Position numbers and translations under genes: made by a program. From an uncultured Aquimarina sp. (lineage in GTDB: Bacteria; Bacteroidota; Bacteroidia; Flavobacteriales; Flavobacteriaceae): a DNA stretch of 64,000 bases. Below the pieces are notes generated by a model. The model saw only the letters and a program-made list of their open reading frames with translations, searched no databases and had not been told where the DNA came from. Positions 17,866 through 26,340 of the stretch are shown here, one piece after another. Each line of letters begins with the position of its first letter. Positions within the stretch are counted from its first letter, which is position 1. The DNA lies in NCBI GenBank assembly GCA_947496705.1, contig CANMDW010000022.1, positions 28,052 to 92,051 on the forward strand, written 5' to 3'.

Positions 17866-18594
17866 TTACACCTTTGGATTGGTAGCAAAAACAGTAGCTT
17901 CGGTAATGAATCCTCTGTCGTCCATCTCTAAAAGGCTGGAAATAGTATGTGCAATTTCTTCGCCTCTCAGTTTGGTTTGTTGCTCTGCGTTGGTATATTT
18001 TTTGGTCGCAGGGTTATTATCTACCCGGTTATCGGCAAAACCAGTCATTACTTCGCTGGGGTTTACCTGCATGACTCTAATGTTATGAGGGCGTAATTCA
18101 TTTCTCCAGCTTTCGGTCATGCCGCGTAAAGCGAATTTGGTTGCCACATATGGCGAAGCAGTTGGAGATCCTTTTAAAGATGAAGTCGACCCAATGTTAA
18201 TGATGTTTCCGTAATCCTGATCAATAAAATGCTTTGCCGATTCTTTGGCGCATAGTGTAGCACCAAGGATATTAGTTTTAAATTGATCAGTAAATTTATC
18301 GGCTTCAATATCAATGAGTTTGGAGATGTATCCGTATCCGGCATTATTGACTAAAACATTCAGGCCGTTCATTTTATCTTTGGCTGCCTGCACCATGTTC
18401 TGTACCTGATTTTCATCACTTACGTCTGCTTTTACATAATCAATACCCAGTTCACTGGCAGTATTTTTTAGTGTGGTCTCGTTTCTTCCCGATATAATTA
18501 CTTGTGCACCTTTTTCTTTTAAAAGCTTGGCGGTTGCTTTTCCGATACCCGAATTACCCCCGGTGATTAATACTTTGGCGTCTTTGATATTCAT
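17866..18594 (-). CDS. Short-chain dehydrogenase/reductase (SDR)
   Basis: A ~242-residue classical SDR. The cofactor motif TGGNSGIGKA is near residues 11-20, NNAG near 86-89, and the active-site Y and K sit in SPYVATKFALRG with the catalytic serine in NIGSTSSLKGS. The start at 18594 (MNIKDAKVLITGG) is preferred over an ATG 9 codons upstream. It is probably an NADP(H)-dependent oxidoreductase; substrate cannot be deduced. Confidence 0.9.
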   Translation of the reverse strand: MNIKDAKVLITGGNSGIGKATAKLLKEKGAQVIISGRNETTLKNTASELGIDYVKADVSDENQVQNMVQAAKDKMNGLNVLVNNAGYGYISKLIDIEADKFTDQFKTNILGATLCAKESAKHFIDQDYGNIINIGSTSSLKGSPTASPYVATKFALRGMTESWRNELRPHNIRVMQVNPSEVMTGFADNRVDNNPATKKYTNAEQQTKLRGEEIAHTISSLLEMDDRGFITEATVFATNPKV

Positions 18595-18761
18595 TTTGTG
18601 CAATTTTTGTATGAAATTCAAAGGTAGGGGATGTGAAGGAAATCTTTAGTTAATTGAATTCTAAATTAAGATCCTTTATGTATATTTTAAATTATTGACA
18701 GGATTAGGATTACGTTAAAGTTTTGTATGAATTCAAGATGAGTTTCTATGCATAAATAATA

Positions 18762-18917
18762 TCACTAGCATCCGAAAGTTACGTTTTTAAACTTAAATAT
18801 AAGAATCAACATATTGAAAAGTCCAGACCCTAAAGGTCTCCGAGACCTTTGGGGTCTTATAATATGGCTTTACGTAAGTTTTTAGTCAAATTTTAATAAA
18901 CTTTCGGATGCTAGTGA
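18762..18917. mobile_element. 156-bp MITE-like element with 19-bp TIRs and 7-bp target duplication
   Basis: Perfect 19-bp terminal inverted repeats (TCACTAGCATCCGAAAGTT at 18762-18780 and its complement at 18899-18917) are flanked by the direct repeat AATAATA (18755-18761 and 18918-18924). The centre holds a strong 15-bp hairpin with one mismatch (18825-18857). The target repeat is AT-rich, so chance identity cannot be fully excluded. No transposase is encoded. Confidence 0.75.
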
Positions 18918-19103
18918 AATAATATGATAGTTGCAGGCTTACAGGATATGCTTTAATGTAACATTTTCATAAGACTTATAGTATGTTTAACATCCTCCTT
19001 AAAATCTTGCAGGGGAAAGCAACTATAAAAATAGGGTGTTTTTCCCCATTGTTTGGCATGCATGATTAGATTATCTTTGTATCAGAGATTTAAAAATTAG
19101 ATT

Positions 19104-19217
19104 ATGAACCAATTTTTACACATAAACATCATGAATTTATTAGGCATCAATTTTCGACTTATTTTAGAATTTATAAAAGAACTTCCTGGGGCTTGCAGTC
19201 ATGCAATTCATCGATAA
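19104..19217 (+). CDS. Possible 37-residue small protein or sRNA transcript
   Basis: A 37-codon frame (MNQFLHINIMNLLGINFRLI then LEFIKELPGACSHAIHR) starts just after a plausible promoter: TTTG at 19052-19055 and TATCTTTG at 19072-19079. The unit is closed by a strong terminator at 19298-19327, so a ~240-nt transcript is likely. Whether the frame is translated is unknown; no clear ribosome site or homologue is recognised. Confidence 0.3.
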   Translation: MNQFLHINIMNLLGINFRLILEFIKELPGACSHAIHR

Positions 19218-19297
19218 GATATCGGTAGTGCATCTAGCACTATCTTTGATAAGAAGTTGAGGGGGATTTAAGTAGTTAAAAAACGTAGGGGAAATAA

Positions 19298-19327
19298 AAT
19301 CCGCATGTAAAATACATGCGGATTTTT
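19298..19327 (+). terminator. Strong rho-independent terminator
   Basis: A perfect 13-bp stem (AAATCCGCATGTA and complement) with a 3-nt loop and a T run. No annotated large gene lies upstream on this strand for more than 1.4 kb, which points to a small transcript. Confidence 0.85.
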
Positions 19328-19376
19328 GATATTGAAGGAGACGTTATAAAAAAAGTAAAAGTACAAATGAGCTCTT

Positions 19377-19823
19377 TTACGGTTTTACAGAATCAATGAC
19401 AATTCTTTTAGCTTTAAAGGTTTTAAAAAAAATACTTTTATACGCTCTGATGTAACATAAATTTGTGTCACCACTGTTAATCCAGACCTTAACACTATAT
19501 GTTTTCCCACTATCGGCATTGTATATAGTACCTCCAGACAACACACCATTTTTGTAGCTTAATTTATCTAAAATAATCATGCCTAATAATGAGCGGCTTT
19601 GAAGCTCTTTTATAGGGTTTTTATTGTCTAAACCGTTAATGTTTGATGATGGTTTTTTTGCTCGTTTATCGATTTTTCCATAAAAATTATTTCCATCCTG
19701 ATATATTTCGATAATCGATCCTCCGGTAATTTCCCATTTTCCGATATAGGTATCAGAACTTATAGAAGGAGAGGGTGTAATAAGAAAGGATATTGCGATA
19801 AGTAGGATAAATTTCATTAACAT
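19377..19823 (-). CDS. DUF2147-family exported protein
   Basis: A 148-residue protein with a signal peptide (MKFILLIAISFLITPSPSIS). The remainder (YIGKWEITGGSIIEIYQDGNNFYGKIDKR...GTIYNADSGKTYSVKVW) is the DUF2147 lipocalin-like beta-barrel. Members are periplasmic or outer-surface proteins of unknown function, often small single genes in Bacteroidota. The first two codons (ML) may not be used; MKF at the second ATG is the cleaner start. Confidence 0.85.
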   Translation of the reverse strand: MLMKFILLIAISFLITPSPSISSDTYIGKWEITGGSIIEIYQDGNNFYGKIDKRAKKPSSNINGLDNKNPIKELQSRSLLGMIILDKLSYKNGVLSGGTIYNADSGKTYSVKVWINSGDTNLCYIRAYKSIFFKTFKAKRIVIDSVKP

Positions 19824-19883
19824 AAATTTATCAATTATACCATATTAATGTCAAAAAAACTATAAAAGATTTATTTTAATGAA

Positions 19884-19922
19884 TAAAAAAACCTCAGAAT
19901 CCACTATAACGGGTTCTGAGGT
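19884..19922 (-). terminator. Terminator after fumC
   Basis: Minus-strand hairpin with a 12-bp stem (ACCTCAGAACCC and partner, one mismatch) followed by seven T, 20 bp past the fumC stop. Confidence 0.85.
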
Positions 19923-19942
19923 CTGATTTTTAAGAATGAGTT

Positions 19943-21340
19943 TTATTTCAAACTGCCCACCATATCTTCGGGTTTCACCCACTCATCAAATTCTTCTTCG
20001 GTAACATAGCCCAAAGAAACAGCTTCATGCTTCAATGTTGTGCCATTTTTATGAGCAGTGTTGGCAATTTCGGCAGCTTTATAATATCCTATTTTTGTGT
20101 TTAATGCGGTAACCAGCATCAATGAATTGTTTAATAACTCTGTAATTCTCTTTTGGTTGGGTTCAATTCCCTGAGCACAGTGTTCATCAAAAGAAATGCA
20201 TGCATCACCTATCAACTGAGCACTTTGCAGCAGGTTTGCAGCCATCATTGGCTTGAATACATTCAACTCAAAATGACCTTGCATTCCGCCCACATTAATA
20301 GCAACATCGTTGCCCAGCACTTGTGCACATACCATCGTTAATGCTTCGCATTGTGTAGGGTTTACTTTTCCGGGCATAATAGAACTTCCAGGTTCATTAG
20401 CAGGGATAATGAGTTCACCGATCCCGCTTCTAGGTCCAGAAGCCAGCATACGAATATCATTTCCTATTTTATTTAAAGAAACTGCTAATTGCTTTAATGC
20501 TCCATGCGTTTCTACGAAAGCATCATGAGCAGCCAGGGCCTCAAATTTGTTTTCTGCGGTGATAAATGGTAGACTGGTAAACTGTGCTATAAACTCTGAT
20601 ACTCTTTTTGCATATCCTTTTGGGGTATTTAGACCCGTACCTACAGCCGTTCCGCCCAATGCCAATTCAGCCAGATGTGGTAATGTGTTTTCTAATGCTT
20701 TCAGGCCATGATCCAATTGAGAAACATATCCCGATAACTCTTGTCCAATAGTAAGAGGAGTGGCATCCATGAAATGTGTGCGTCCAATCTTTACTACATT
20801 CTTAAACTCCTCAGATTTTTTCTTCAGCGTATCTCTTAATTTGGTAACTCCGGGAATAGTAACTTCTACTATCTTTTTATAGGCAGCAATATGCATCCCA
20901 GTTGGGAATGTATCATTTGATGATTGAGATTTATTTACATCATCATTGGGTTGCAATGTTTTTTCTCCTTCGCCTATCGTTTTGCCAACTAATTGATGTG
21001 CTCGGTTAGCAATAACCTCGTTTACATTCATATTGCTTTGTGTACCAGAACCCGTTTGCCAAATAACTAATGGAAATTGATCATCATGTTTCCCTTCTAA
21101 TATTTCATCACAAACTTGTGAAATCAGATCTCTTTTTTCTATAGGTAATGCTCCTAATTCGCAGTTGGTATAGGCAGCTGCTTTTTTTAGATAAGCAAAT
21201 CCGTATACTATTTCTAATGGCATCGAAGCCGGAGCACCAATTTTAAAATTATTTCTAGAACGTTCAGTTTGTGCTCCCCAAAGCTTATTGGCAGGCACTT
21301 TTACTTCGCCCATGGTATCCTTTTCTATTCTATATTGCAT
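19943..21340 (-). CDS. fumC: Class II fumarate hydratase
   Basis: A 465-residue fumarase converting fumarate to L-malate in the TCA cycle. It carries the family signature GSSIMPGKVNPTQCE, the substrate region SSNDTFPTGMHIAAY and GRTHFMDATPLTIGQE, and GTAVGTGLN. Length and start are normal. This is the iron-free, tetrameric fumarase rather than aspartase, judged from overall identity to FumC. It is followed by a terminator, so it forms a single-gene unit. Confidence 0.95.
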   Translation of the reverse strand: MQYRIEKDTMGEVKVPANKLWGAQTERSRNNFKIGAPASMPLEIVYGFAYLKKAAAYTNCELGALPIEKRDLISQVCDEILEGKHDDQFPLVIWQTGSGTQSNMNVNEVIANRAHQLVGKTIGEGEKTLQPNDDVNKSQSSNDTFPTGMHIAAYKKIVEVTIPGVTKLRDTLKKKSEEFKNVVKIGRTHFMDATPLTIGQELSGYVSQLDHGLKALENTLPHLAELALGGTAVGTGLNTPKGYAKRVSEFIAQFTSLPFITAENKFEALAAHDAFVETHGALKQLAVSLNKIGNDIRMLASGPRSGIGELIIPANEPGSSIMPGKVNPTQCEALTMVCAQVLGNDVAINVGGMQGHFELNVFKPMMAANLLQSAQLIGDACISFDEHCAQGIEPNQKRITELLNNSLMLVTALNTKIGYYKAAEIANTAHKNGTTLKHEAVSLGYVTEEEFDEWVKPEDMVGSLK

Positions 21341-21527
21341 AGCTTTGATGATTTGTTTTTTTTAAGAGAGCAAATTTAAGCATTTGGCATGCTATTTCTG
21401 AATATAAAGACTTGTTTTTTAGGTTATTTATTTAGATTGAAATAGATTTTAAAATAAATTATATTTCTGTTATGACATATACTTAAGACTTATTATCTTT
21501 GTCAAAATTGAAAATTAGAATATCATT

Positions 21528-21704
21528 ATGTTTGAATTTGATCAGTATCTTGGTTTTTTAGCGTTTTTGACTATCCTTACTATAGGGTTTTGGTTAATGA
21601 TCTTTTTGTTGACTTTTGTAATTCCTTATTGGATTATTGGTGCTAATATTGAGAATTTTAAATTGTGGAGAGAGTCAAAACGCAAAGCTAAAGAGCAAGC
21701 ATAA
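21528..21704 (+). CDS. Small membrane protein, 58 residues
   Basis: A short gene preceded by a good flavobacterial -7 element (TATCTTTG near 21494-21501) and followed by a terminator. The protein has one or two hydrophobic segments (LGFLAFLTILTIGFWLMIFL then LTFVIPYWIIGA) and a basic tail (WRESKRKAKEQA), so it should be an inner-membrane protein with the tail in the cytosol. No family is recognised. Confidence 0.6.
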   Translation: MFEFDQYLGFLAFLTILTIGFWLMIFLLTFVIPYWIIGANIENFKLWRESKRKAKEQA

Positions 21705-21722
21705 TGAAATAATATATAGTGT

Positions 21723-21749
21723 AAAAGGAAGTCAAAGACTTCCTTTTTT
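21723..21749 (+). terminator. Terminator after the small membrane protein gene
   Basis: 11-bp stem (AAAAGGAAGTC and complement), 3-nt loop, T run. Confidence 0.9.
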
Positions 21750-21908
21750 AATGGAATAAACTACTCTTTTTTTACCATATTTTTAAGTCTACGTCTTTAT
21801 CAACAGGCAAACGCTCCTCATAGAAACATAAAGGTTACATTATCTAGTTTTATTTAAAATTTTGTTTCTTGATTCTAAAGGTGAAGCGATCTAATATCCA
21901 GCAATATA

Positions 21909-24362
21909 TTACCCCTCAAACTCTTCATCACCATTAAGCTCTCTTTGTGAACGTTGATTTTTCTTTTTCTGGTTAAATCTATAGGTGAAAGATAGATTAA
22001 AACTACGTTCTCTCCATTGAAATTCACTATCAGAAGTAAAAGTTGGGGTTGTTGAAGTGCCCATTCTCTTTCTGGAGTTGAATAGATCACTCACATTAAA
22101 GGTAAGCGATGCCTTTTCTTTAAAAAGATCTTTACTAAATGCCAGGTTCATACTAAAAATACCATCGTTTTTGTTTTGTGCATTTTCACTTGGGCCCCGA
22201 TAAAAAATACTGGTTTGCCAATCGACTTTGGCGGGTAGTGTAATTTTATTATTGATACGTGCAAACCAACTGAAGTTATCGGCATCCAGATTTTCACCAT
22301 TGTTTTCTCCTCTCACACTATTTTGAAAGGCGTTAAAATTACCATTCAATCTCCATTTTCTGTTGGGATTATAAGTAAGTGTAAACTCAAAACCGTAGCG
22401 GTCTGAACTGGTTAAATTAATGGGTGTCCTTCTTATTACGGGTACTTCTGTACCCGGGTTATTTTCATCTGCACCAATAATAGCAGTATCCCCGGTATCC
22501 TCAGAAATAAAAGTAAATATCTGGGTAGCATGATTATAATATATAGAAGAGTTTAAAGTGAGCTTTCCTATTCTGTTTAAATACCCAAGATCAATAACAT
22601 TAGAATAGCTGGGATCCAGATCCGAATTTCCCTGAAACAAGTTGGTAGCACTTGATCGCGAAGGAAAAGGATTTATAAACCTCGATCTGGGCCTGCGAAT
22701 TCTTCTGTTATACCCCAGGGTGAGACTTTGTGTATCTGTTATTTCATACCCAAGATTGATGGTAGGAAACATATCGGTATAGTTTTTTCTGTTGAAATCG
22801 TTACTGGTTTGCTGATCGATAATGATTCGGGTACTTTCCATTCTAAGCCCGAATAAATAGGATAATTTGCCCCACTTACTACCTAGTTGAGTATATGCTG
22901 CATTTATCCGTTCTGTGAAAATTAGATTGTTTGATAGGTCTGTATCTGTTATAATAACTCCGTTATCTTCTAGCTGAACCAGAAAATCAGTGCTTAATTC
23001 ATTAAAATTTCCTCTGTATCCTAACTCAAACTGTGTTTTTTCGCCAATCGGAAGCACATAATCTCCCTGCAAAAGGATTCGGTTCTGATCTTCTAATGTA
23101 TTGACCAGTTCGATAGCAGTAATATTTTCCTGAGTGATTCTTGAACGTTCGTCTTCGCTACTCTTTTCAATTTGGAAATCAAAGGATAGTTTGTGCCCGC
23201 TATTATCAAAGTCTTTTGTATAATTCAGTGAATATTGTTTTGTGATATCATCTTCTACTTCTGGATCAAACCGTATGTTTTGGCTTAGAACGGTACCATT
23301 TTGATCGGGTTCTGTGATAATATTTGTAGTATTCCTTTCATTATCCTGAGCTCTATACAAAAAAGAAGTAGTAATCGATGAGGTGTTGTTAATATACCAT
23401 TCTACTCCAAGATTAGAATTTACTCCTTTTTGTACTCTGTCAAAATCACGTTTTTCGTTCAAAAAAGTATCGTCATCGGCTGATGGATCGTCATTAAAGA
23501 AACGGGTTTCTGACAATGAATTCCCAGGAATTTCACGATAGTTATACCCCGAAGTCGTAAAAAAATTAAAATCCCCCGATCGGTAATTCAGGTTTCCCGA
23601 TATACCGGCAGCAACCGGATATCCACTATTGATAGTGATTGCACCATTAAGTCCTTGTAATTTACTACGACGTAAAATGATGTTTAATATTCCGGCAGTT
23701 CCTTCGGCATCATATCGGGCAGATGGTGATGTGATTACTTCTACACGTTCGATAGATTCGGCGGGTAATTGCCGCAAAGCATCCGAACTATTGAGGCCAA
23801 CCAGGCCCGAAGGTTTACCATTGATTAATATTCTTACATTATCGTTACCACGCAGTGCTACATTGCCTTCTACATCTACCGATACAGACGGGACATTGTC
23901 AAGAACATCGCTTACGGTACCACCTCTTACCGTTAGGTCTTTCCCTACATTATAGATTTTTTTATCCAGTTTGATTTCTACAGTCGTTTTTTCGGCAATT
24001 ACCACCACATCTTCCAGAGTTTCGGTATCTAGTCCAAGAGTAATCGTTCCAAGGTCGGTGTTTTTAAATAGTTTTTGTTTTGGAAAGGTTTTGGTTTTGA
24101 AAGAAATAAATTCAACTTGTATAGTATAGATCCCTGCATCTACTTCTATATTGAATTTTCCTTCTTCGTTTGTGATTCCACCGGTAACTATTTTTTTTAA
24201 TTTGGGACTGAAAAAAGATACTGTGGCATATTCCAAAGGTGTACTGGTGTCCTGATCCAAAACCAAACCTGTAATGCTAACCGGGCCCTTGGGGAGCTCT
24301 TTTTTTTGTGCACAGATAACACATGTTGAAATAAAAAATACAACGAATAAGAATTTCTTCAT
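21909..24362 (-). CDS. TonB-receptor-like outer membrane beta-barrel protein
   Basis: An ~817-residue outer-membrane protein starting at MKKFLFVVFF (24362). After the signal peptide comes a carboxypeptidase-regulatory-like domain (residues ~25-105: ISGLVLDQDTSTPLEYATV-type, here VSITGLVLDQDTSTPLEYAT), then a plug domain (NVGKDLTVRGGTVSDVLDNV...RGNDNVRILINGKPSGL...ERVEVITSPSARYDAEGTAG), and the C-terminal barrel of the outer membrane beta-barrel family. Such proteins import siderophores, oligosaccharides or peptides with TonB energy. No SusD partner follows, so it is not a typical Sus pair; the ligand is unknown. Confidence 0.88.
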   Translation of the reverse strand: MKKFLFVVFFISTCVICAQKKELPKGPVSITGLVLDQDTSTPLEYATVSFFSPKLKKIVTGGITNEEGKFNIEVDAGIYTIQVEFISFKTKTFPKQKLFKNTDLGTITLGLDTETLEDVVVIAEKTTVEIKLDKKIYNVGKDLTVRGGTVSDVLDNVPSVSVDVEGNVALRGNDNVRILINGKPSGLVGLNSSDALRQLPAESIERVEVITSPSARYDAEGTAGILNIILRRSKLQGLNGAITINSGYPVAAGISGNLNYRSGDFNFFTTSGYNYREIPGNSLSETRFFNDDPSADDDTFLNEKRDFDRVQKGVNSNLGVEWYINNTSSITTSFLYRAQDNERNTTNIITEPDQNGTVLSQNIRFDPEVEDDITKQYSLNYTKDFDNSGHKLSFDFQIEKSSEDERSRITQENITAIELVNTLEDQNRILLQGDYVLPIGEKTQFELGYRGNFNELSTDFLVQLEDNGVIITDTDLSNNLIFTERINAAYTQLGSKWGKLSYLFGLRMESTRIIIDQQTSNDFNRKNYTDMFPTINLGYEITDTQSLTLGYNRRIRRPRSRFINPFPSRSSATNLFQGNSDLDPSYSNVIDLGYLNRIGKLTLNSSIYYNHATQIFTFISEDTGDTAIIGADENNPGTEVPVIRRTPINLTSSDRYGFEFTLTYNPNRKWRLNGNFNAFQNSVRGENNGENLDADNFSWFARINNKITLPAKVDWQTSIFYRGPSENAQNKNDGIFSMNLAFSKDLFKEKASLTFNVSDLFNSRKRMGTSTTPTFTSDSEFQWRERSFNLSFTYRFNQKKKNQRSQRELNGDEEFEG

Positions 24363-24532
24363 CTTAAAAAAATAGATCAGCGCCAAATGTATCGAAGGAG
24401 ATACGAGAAAGCGGTTAATGGTTTGTTAAATGTCTTTTGAATAAGACTAAACAAAATACTCCTGTCATATGGTTTGACTTTTTTTAGACTGAAAGAAGAT
24501 AAAAAGGTTTAACGGTAAGGTTTTTTTATACG

Positions 24533-24874
24533 CTAAAGAATATCAATAACTTTTTCAGGAGGTCTTCCAATAATGGCTTTGTTTCCTTTAATAACAATAG
24601 GGCGTTCAATGAGTTTGGGGTTTTCTGCCATTATCTTGATCAATTCATCATCTTTCAGGACTTTCTCTTTAAAATTGTCCTTCCATAAGGCTTCATTCTT
24701 TCTTACCAGATCCAGGGGTGAGATGCCCAGAAGGGTAATTATTTCGGCTAGCTTTTCCTGAGTCGGAGGTGTTTCCAGGTATTTAATTATTTCGAATTCT
24801 TCATTTTGCTCTTTAAGAATAGCAAGTGTTTCTCGAGATTTTTGGCATCTGGGATTGTGGTATATGGTAGTCAT
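24533..24874 (-). CDS. arsC: Arsenate reductase, glutaredoxin-type (ArsC/Spx family)
   Basis: A 113-residue thioredoxin-fold protein. The catalytic cysteine is in YHNPRCQKSRETLAIL (Cys10), and the family's second signature PKLIERPIVIKGNKAIIGRPPEKV is intact. It would reduce arsenate to arsenite with glutathione/glutaredoxin or a thiol equivalent. No arsenite pump or ArsR regulator is adjacent, so a housekeeping or redox role (as in YffB-like relatives) remains possible. A MITE-like element sits 21 bp upstream of the start. Confidence 0.85.
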   Translation of the reverse strand: MTTIYHNPRCQKSRETLAILKEQNEEFEIIKYLETPPTQEKLAEIITLLGISPLDLVRKNEALWKDNFKEKVLKDDELIKIMAENPKLIERPIVIKGNKAIIGRPPEKVIDIL

Positions 24875-24895
24875 TGTATTGTATATTGTTTTATG

Positions 24896-25060
24896 TAGTG
24901 TCTGGTCGGAAATATATCACTATTAAATTTGTTTCTTTTTGCGCTATTTTTATTTGTTTTTTATCGCCTGATGCTAAGGCATCTGCGTCAAAAAAGAAAA
25001 TTAAAATCCCACCAAAAATAATTCAAATTATAAAAACTGTCTATTTCCGACCAGACACTA
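24896..25060. mobile_element. 165-bp MITE-like element, copy 2
   Basis: Same length and ends as the copy at 1333-1497, inserted in the opposite orientation; about 97% identical by eye. TIRs of ~19 bp (TAGTGTCTGGTCGGAAATA). It holds an internal short hairpin GATGC-ttag-GCATC. Both copies lie 20-30 bp upstream of a minus-strand start codon (arsC here). Confidence 0.75.
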
Positions 25061-25128
25061 TGTAGGAATTGAGAGTTCGAAGTTAGGCGCCCGAGGATCG
25101 ATATTTTTCCTCCCGGCTTCCAACTCCA

Positions 25129-26236
25129 TTATTCTTCATTTTTTTGCCCCATCATCATCAAATATGCTTTCAGGAACTGATCAATATTTCCGTCCATTAC
25201 AGCATCTACATTAGCTGTTTCTTCGGCAGTTCTTACATCTTTTACCAATTTGTAAGGATGCATTACATAGTTACGGATTTGAGACCCCCATTCGATTTTC
25301 ATTTTGGAGGCTTCGATCTCATCGCGCTGTGCCTGCTGTTTTTTGAGTTCAATCTCGAATAACTGTGATTTGAGCATTTGCAGGGCTTTTTCCCGATTGT
25401 CATGTTGTGATCGTGAATCTGAACATGAAATCTGAATTCCGGTAGGGAAATGAGTAAGCTGTACTTTGGTTTCCACTTTGTTTACATTTTGTCCGCCGGC
25501 ACCACTGGATCTGGAGGTGATAATCTCATAATCAGATGGGTTGATATCGATTTCTATACTGTCATCGGCCAGTGGATAGACATAAATTGATGCAAAAGAA
25601 GTATGTCGCTTTGCATTACTATCAAATGGGGAGATACGTACCAATCTGTGTACTCCGTTTTCGCCTTTAAGCCACCCGAACGCATAATCACCATCTATTT
25701 CGAGTGTTACGGTTTTGATACCGGCAACATCACCCTCCTGATAATTGAGTTCTTTTACGGTAAACCCTTGCTTTTCTGCCCACATGAGGTACATGCGCAT
25801 CAACATACTTGCCCAATCACAACTTTCGGTACCTCCGGCGCCTGCAGTGATTTGCAAAACAGCACTCATGCTGTCACCCTCGTCACTAAGCATGTTTTTA
25901 AACTCAAGGTCTTCGATCAGACTTAATGCCTGGGTATATCTTTCATTCACTTCGGCTTCGGTAGCATCTCCTTCTTTATAGAATTCAAAAAGAACTTCGA
26001 GATCATCCACTAGTGTAGCTCCTTTTTCATAATCTGAGACCCATTTTTTTTGAGCATTAAGATCCCGCATAAGCTTCTCGGCTTCCTTGGCATTATTCCA
26101 GAAATCGGGGGCATACGTCTTTTCTTCTTCGTTGGCTATTTCAATAAGTTTGGCATCAATGTCAAAGATACCTCCTTAACGCAACCAGGCGCTTTCTGAG
26201 ATCAAGTAAAGTCTCGGTAGTTATCATATTCTTCAT
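25129..26236 (-). CDS. prfB: Peptide chain release factor 2 with programmed +1 frameshift
   Basis: The full 368-residue RF2 is read as 24 codons from 26236 to 26165, then a +1 shift over the in-frame TGA at 26162-26164, then 344 codons to 25129. The shift site is the classic CTT TGA C with AGGAGG (26171-26176) placed just upstream, so the frameshift is autoregulated by RF2 level. The GGQ loop (SSGAGGQNVNKVETKV) is intact. RF2 ends translation at UGA and UAA. ATG at 26227 is an alternative start three codons in. Confidence 0.95.
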
Positions 26237-26340
26237 ATATTTCTTGCAAAAATAGGATTTAACACTTCAGAAGGAAATAATTTTGGTATTATTTTATAGT
26301 TTTAGTGCTTTTACAAATTCCATCACATAAATTATTCGAA

